DNA from: Hymenobacter sp. J193
GTDB taxonomy: Bacteria; Bacteroidota; Bacteroidia; Cytophagales; Hymenobacteraceae
DNA length: 64,000 nucleotides
Direction: 5' to 3'
Assembly (NCBI RefSeq): GCF_024700075.1
Contig: NZ_JAJONE010000001.1
Span: 1,550,001 to 1,614,000 of the forward strand
This document shows positions 60,576-64,000 of the stretch, in pieces. How positions within the stretch are numbered: position 1 is the first letter of the stretch; every line of letters starts with the position of its first letter. The translations under genes and the position numbers were made by a program. The notes below the pieces were generated by a model. It was not told where the DNA came from and did no database searches. It worked only from the letters and a program-made list of their open reading frames with translations.

Positions 60576-61076
60576 ATGGCCATCGACCCCAACAACCGCC
60601 CCGTGCGCGTCATCAACGACGATACCACCGACCAGGAACTAGAAGCCGGACACATCATTCCTGGCGCCAACCCACCCAAGAATGAAGACGCCCGCGGGGG
60701 CTTTGGCAACCGCGACGGGAAAGAAGGATTCGGCACCGACAGCGGCTCAGGTATTACGGCCGTTTCGGTGAACGAAAACACCGACGACCTGCAGCACCCC
60801 AAGGATAATATCCGCACCACCGATGAAGGCCGCCCGGACCGACCCAACCAGGATCTGCCCGAAGACGAAGACCCCGAGCTGACCTCGCGCCGGCCGGCCG
60901 ACGAGCTGGACCTGGATGATACCCGCCCTGGCCGCGACGAAATGCAGAACCCCAACTCGCGCGTGGGCCTGGGCCAGATGGAGCCTCGGGCCATTGATAA
61001 CTCCGAGCTGGCCCGCCAGGGCACCAACGCCGACCTCACCGACCCGAACGCCTCCGATACGGCCATCGACCAGTAG
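60576..61076 (+). CDS. Disordered acidic hydrophilic protein
   Basis: A 166-residue protein with almost no hydrophobic residues and many Asp, Glu, Asn, Pro, Arg and Gly (PEDEDPELTSRRPADELDLDD). No fold is expected. It resembles hydrophilin/stress-type proteins and has no signal peptide. It is followed by a terminator and then by a shorter protein of the same style at 61148. Function unknown; a role in drying or osmotic stress is a guess from composition. Confidence 0.72.
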   Translation: MAIDPNNRPVRVINDDTTDQELEAGHIIPGANPPKNEDARGGFGNRDGKEGFGTDSGSGITAVSVNENTDDLQHPKDNIRTTDEGRPDRPNQDLPEDEDPELTSRRPADELDLDDTRPGRDEMQNPNSRVGLGQMEPRAIDNSELARQGTNADLTDPNASDTAIDQ

Positions 61077-61083
61077 CTTTTTC

Positions 61084-61126
61084 GCCGGCGCCCTACTTGT
61101 TTACAGGCGAGGCGCCGGCTTTTTTC
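61084..61126 (+). terminator. Terminator or attenuator between the two disordered-protein genes
   Basis: GCCGGCGCC pairs with GGCGCCGGC, 18-nt loop, then seven T. It would lower transcription of the second gene unless that has its own promoter. Confidence 0.85.
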
Positions 61127-61147
61127 CACGTTAACCCAACTTCTGCC

Positions 61148-61360
61148 ATGCCTTACAAAAGCAATAACACCAACCAGCAGTCGAAGGAAAACCACGGCAA
61201 CCCTACCGGCGCCGGTCAGCCCAAAGCCGAGTCATTGCCCGTAAACCAGTACGACCCCGAGCAGGAGGAACGGCTGGAACAGGAAGCAACCGATGCGCCC
61301 CAGCGCCATCCGAACCGCAACCTCGACAAACCCGAACTCGACAAACCTGCCTACAACTAA
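61148..61360 (+). CDS. Small disordered hydrophilic protein, 70 residues
   Basis: Rich in Asn, Gln, Glu, Lys and Pro (MPYKSNNTNQQSKENHGNP) and ending with a doubled DKPELDKPAYN. Same style as the gene before it, from which it is cut off by a terminator. ATG 61148 is used. Unknown function. Confidence 0.65.
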   Translation: MPYKSNNTNQQSKENHGNPTGAGQPKAESLPVNQYDPEQEERLEQEATDAPQRHPNRNLDKPELDKPAYN

Positions 61361-61379
61361 TTTGTAGCGCCGTATAGCC

Positions 61380-61413
61380 AGGCACCTCTCGCGCAAGCGG
61401 GAGGTGCCTTTTT
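61380..61413 (+). terminator. Intrinsic terminator
   Basis: AGGCACCTC pairs with GAGGTGCCT, 12-nt loop, then TTTTT. It is 20 nt past the stop at 61360. Confidence 0.87.
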
Positions 61414-61442
61414 GTTTTACTCACCAATTTCGTTTGCTGTTT

Positions 61443-62147
61443 ATGGCCCGTTTTGTGACCACCGACCTGCACGGCTGCCTGCGCACGTTGCGCCGCGCGC
61501 TGGAGGAAGTAATCCGGTTTTCGCCCCGCGACGAGCTGTACGTGCTGGGCGACTACGTGAACAAGGGCCCCGACAGCTGCGGCGTGCTGGACTACCTGAT
61601 GCAGCTGCAGGCCTTGGGTATGGCCGTCCACTGCCTGCGCGGCAACCACGACCAGGAATTGCTTGATGCCGCTCACGGCCGCACGGCTGCCCTGTGGGCC
61701 TCGGCCGCCGACCGGGAGCTGACGTTGCGCAGCTTCGGCGTGGCGCAGGCCACCGATATCCCGGCGCCTTACCTGCGCTGGCTCGATGCCCTCCCCTACG
61801 AGTTCGACCTGCCCGACTTTGTGCTGGTACACGCCGGCTTTGATTTCCGCCAGGCGCCGGAGCAGATGCGGCGGGACTATCAGAGCATGATGAACATCAA
61901 GCAGTTTACCTTCGATGCCTCACGGTTGCAGGGCAAGCGCCTCGTGCATGGCCACGTGCCCACGCCCACCGCAGAAGCGCAGCACCTGGCCAATACGCAC
62001 GCCCAGGTGCTGAAACTGGATACCGGCTGCGTGTATCGCCATAACCCCGAATTGGCCCAACTCAGCGTGCTGAACCTAGACACGTTCACGCTGCACCTTG
62101 TGCCTAACTGCGAGCTGCCCTACCCCATTGCGCGCCGGCCGAGCTAG
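61443..62147 (+). CDS. PPP-family serine/threonine phosphatase-like metallophosphoesterase
   Basis: A 234-residue enzyme with the PPP motif order: TTDLHGC near residue 6 (D-x-H), LGDYVNKGPDS near 37 (GD-x-x-x-x-G), LRGNHDQE near 66 (GNHD), VLVHAGFD near 129 and LVHGHVPTP near 173. This is the bacterial PrpA/PrpE-like layout, which acts on phosphoproteins or on diadenosine tetraphosphate. The ATG at 61443 opens directly before the first motif. Its leader contains the terminator at 61380. Confidence 0.9.
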   Translation: MARFVTTDLHGCLRTLRRALEEVIRFSPRDELYVLGDYVNKGPDSCGVLDYLMQLQALGMAVHCLRGNHDQELLDAAHGRTAALWASAADRELTLRSFGVAQATDIPAPYLRWLDALPYEFDLPDFVLVHAGFDFRQAPEQMRRDYQSMMNIKQFTFDASRLQGKRLVHGHVPTPTAEAQHLANTHAQVLKLDTGCVYRHNPELAQLSVLNLDTFTLHLVPNCELPYPIARRPS

Positions 62148-62430
62148 CCTCTTCTAGCGCCTTGTTGCAAGTGCTTAAGGCACTGGAATCAAGGAGGATT
62201 TGCCACTGTTTGTGACATGAGTATAAAAGACCCAATTAGAATTTTTACAATTCATATTCTTGGTGCCGCTTAGAATATTTCAAGAAAATTGAAGCTCAAA
62301 CCAGCGTTTGGAATGCAGCCCATGCACACCTTATTCTATTCAATACATTGAAAATCATTCATTTGAAAATATAATATAAACATCTAAACCCCTAGCGCCT
62401 ACAAGCCCTTAGTGCCAGCCCGCCCAGGCA
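62148..62430. other. AT-rich intergenic stretch
   Basis: No open frame of note on either strand; base composition is well below the window average. Nothing recognisable apart from the promoter that follows it. Confidence 0.6.
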
Positions 62431-62460
62431 TTGACTTGCTTCAAAGGGTAGCTATATTTG
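62431..62460 (+). promoter_or_regulatory. Well-formed Bacteroidota promoter
   Basis: TTG (62431-62433), a 19-nt spacer and TATATTTG (62453-62460) match the consensus fully. The start near 62467 gives a leader of about 226 nt before the ATG at 62693. Confidence 0.75.
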
Positions 62461-62609
62461 TTAAGTCACATTCGCCAGGTGAAGTAGTATAAGATGATTG
62501 CCGGGCGAGTGTTGTGGTGTTGGTCTTTCACTTCCTGCTGCTTTTTTGCTCCTGACCGTCCGATTTCTGGTCCAGGCCCATGCAGCTAAACCGTTGTATT
62601 CGAGCAGTT

Positions 62610-62629
62610 GAAGCGCCTATAGGCGCTTC
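62610..62629. promoter_or_regulatory. Perfect 20-bp palindrome in the leader
   Basis: GAAGCGCCTATAGGCGCTTC is its own complement. It lies inside the predicted leader, 64 nt ahead of the ATG; it could be an operator or, in RNA, an 8-bp hairpin. Confidence 0.55.
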
Positions 62630-62692
62630 CCGGCCAGGTATTGCCGCTACTGTTGGGCTTCCCTTCTGTTTTCACCCTTTTTCATTTCAACC

Positions 62693-64000
62693 ATGAAACA
62701 GTTTTCCTCGCGCACTTTCTACGGCCGGCGGCCGGCCCGTCGGCTGCCCGCCACCCGCTGGGCTTTGTTGGCGGGCCTGCTCCTGCTGTTGCTGCTGGCC
62801 CGCACGGGGCGTGCCCAGGGCATAATAGTACGCACCGTGGGGTCGGGCGGAGAGTTTGCCACCATCAACGAAGCGCTACGGAACACCTCGGGTGCAGAGG
62901 CTTACGAGTTGCAGCTGCTGGACGGCACCTTTACCGAGGACGTAACCATCACGCAGGCTTTCCCGGCCGGTGCGCCGCTCACTATCAAGCCCGCAGCAGG
63001 TAGCACCGTGGTGTGGGAAGGCACGCTGGCGCTGGAAGATGGGGCTGCAAATGTGACAGTGGATGGCCACAACGGCACCACGGCCCGCGCCCTCACCCTG
63101 CGCCAGCCCGACGCGGCCCGCCCCACGCTGCAGTTTGCCCATGATGCGCAGGCTATTACCGTCCGGGACCTTATTATCCAGGGCAGCAACGCCAGCAGCT
63201 TGAGCGGAGTTGTAGTGATTGGCTCCGGCACTACTTCGGGCCACAAGGAGCTGCACCTCATCGGTAACCAGATTGGCAACGTGCCCACGGGCAGCGCGCC
63301 CGTAAACCTCATTTACGCGGCCAACGCCACAGCCGGCACGCTCAACGAGCAGATAACCATCCGCAAAAATGAGTTGCTCAATTTCACGGGCACCGGCCTG
63401 GCCGTACAGGCTGGCAACGGCGGGAACTGGACTATTACCGAAAACAGCTTCTACTACAACCTGTCGGCGACGCCAACTTCGGCCCAGCGCGCCATCGATT
63501 TTCAGCCCGGCGCGGCTTCCGATGGCAATAGCATCACCTTGAACACCATTGGCGGGCGCACGGCTACCGCTACCGGCATCTGGGACAACACCGGCATCAA
63601 CGACTTCCAGGCTATTGTGGTGAGCTGCGGCTCGGGCACGGGTGCTGCGGCCAACGTACTCAGCAACAACACCATTCGCAACATCACGCTGAGCCGCCAG
63701 AACACCGAGCAGTCACTGACGGCTATTCTTGTAGAAGGCGGCCGGGTGGAGCTGACCGCCAACGTAATTTCCGGCCTGGCCAACAGCGGTACAAAGGGCG
63801 TGAACAGCCTGATCAGCCGGGGTAACGTGGTGCTGAGCGACTTTGCGGTGAGCAGCGGCCAGATTATGGCCGTGGAGCGCGGCACGCTGCACGTACTTAA
63901 TAACCTAACGAACAGCGGCATCCTCAACCACACCGGCGGCAACATGCTGGTGGAAGGCAACTTCACCAACAACGGCACCTTCGCCCAAACCCAGGGTGAC
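62693..64000 (+). CDS. Secreted right-handed beta-helix protein, 3' end outside the window
   Basis: The first 436 codons are open to the window edge. A long basic N-region precedes the signal helix WALLAGLLLLLLLARTGRAQG (cleavage near residue 43). The mature part shows beta-helix repeats: AYELQLLDGTFTEDVTI, NVTVDGHNGTTARALTL, AITVRDLIIQGSNAS, ITIRKNELLNFTGTG, WTITENSFYYNLS, VLSNNTIRNITLS, as in pectate-lyase-like and surface adhesin proteins. From about residue 395 NNLTNSGILNHTGGNMLVEG begins another repeat type. A T9SS sorting domain is likely at the missing C-terminus. Start ATG 62693 is clear. Confidence 0.85.
   Translation, partial: MKQFSSRTFYGRRPARRLPATRWALLAGLLLLLLLARTGRAQGIIVRTVGSGGEFATINEALRNTSGAEAYELQLLDGTFTEDVTITQAFPAGAPLTIKPAAGSTVVWEGTLALEDGAANVTVDGHNGTTARALTLRQPDAARPTLQFAHDAQAITVRDLIIQGSNASSLSGVVVIGSGTTSGHKELHLIGNQIGNVPTGSAPVNLIYAANATAGTLNEQITIRKNELLNFTGTGLAVQAGNGGNWTITENSFYYNLSATPTSAQRAIDFQPGAASDGNSITLNTIGGRTATATGIWDNTGINDFQAIVVSCGSGTGAAANVLSNNTIRNITLSRQNTEQSLTAILVEGGRVELTANVISGLANSGTKGVNSLISRGNVVLSDFAVSSGQIMAVERGTLHVLNNLTNSGILNHTGGNMLVEGNFTNNGTFAQTQGD

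Noticed and set aside
62693..62830. Twin-arginine signal in the beta-helix protein (several RR pairs)
   Set aside because: No S-R-R-x-F-L-K pattern and the arginines are spread over 20 residues; an ordinary Sec signal with a long basic region fits better.

Overview
The window looks like chromosomal DNA of a high-GC Bacteroidota, most likely Hymenobacter or a close relative (Hymenobacteraceae). This rests on three secreted proteins, two of which end in a type IX secretion (T9SS) sorting domain and the third is cut off by the window edge. It also rests on a SusC-like TonB receptor with a carboxypeptidase-regulatory N-domain, PorT-like beta-barrels, DUF4468 and DUF2846 proteins, Bacteroidota-type promoters (TTG, 19 nt, TAnnTTTG), and almost no Shine-Dalgarno sequences. 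The genus is inferred from protein style, not from a marker gene.

Layout. 1-6.2 kb: nucleotide biosynthesis on the minus strand (pyrD-like, pyrF, pyrE, purL); purL carries a palindromic repeat inside its reading frame. 6.8-8.2 kb: a DUF4468 gene whose 3' end is cut by an IS5-family element with intact ends and a TTA target duplication. 8.7-16.5 kb: a large T9SS surface protein, divergent from a sigma54-type response regulator and a four-PAS hybrid kinase, then a tiny membrane peptide and a protein that is almost only a T9SS sorting domain. 16.7-19.7 kb: a three-gene type III polyketide cluster (flavoprotein, type III PKS, methyltransferase). 19.8-28.5 kb: histone-deacetylase-like hydrolase, tRNA-Val(GAC), beta-barrel protein, PfpI/DJ-1 protein, thioesterase, DUF3616, and a GMC oxidoreductase next to an ALDH3-like dehydrogenase (possible fatty alcohol to fatty acid oxidation). 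28.6-33.8 kb: DinB, AraC regulator, DUF922-like secreted protein, lipoprotein, beta-barrel. 33.9-39.5 kb: erythromycin-esterase-like protein, TonB receptor and LytS-type kinase that share a 21-bp-period direct-repeat operator. 39.6-46.7 kb: acyltransferase, frameshifted beta-barrel gene, metallophosphoesterase, and a kinase paired with a receiver/flavoprotein fusion. 46.9-53.1 kb: tail-fibre-like S74 protein beside a decayed relative, radA, thioredoxin-fold lipid/cell-envelope type protein, radical SAM/SPASM protein. 53.1-62.1 kb: a 261-bp palindromic element, a second, frameshifted erythromycin-esterase gene, FeoB-associated small protein, the coupled lnt/small gene/suhB-like operon, rsmI, pterin dehydratase, NADAR protein, two disordered hydrophilic proteins and a PPP-type phosphatase. 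62.4-64.0 kb: a well-formed promoter, a 226-nt leader and the first 436 codons of a secreted beta-helix protein that runs off the window.

The most interesting signals are: (1) paired 9-bp direct repeats, spaced exactly 21 bp, in the same place upstream of an erythromycin-esterase-like gene and a TonB receptor, with a reversed pair facing the LytS kinase; (2) a palindromic repeat inserted in frame in purL, with a second copy between genes; (3) an srsABC-like type III PKS trio; (4) the kinase plus receiver-flavoprotein pair; (5) the IS insertion that makes a new stop codon; (6) a DHODH-like gene in the pyr cluster without the catalytic cysteine loop. No CRISPR array, rRNA, prophage or replication origin was seen.
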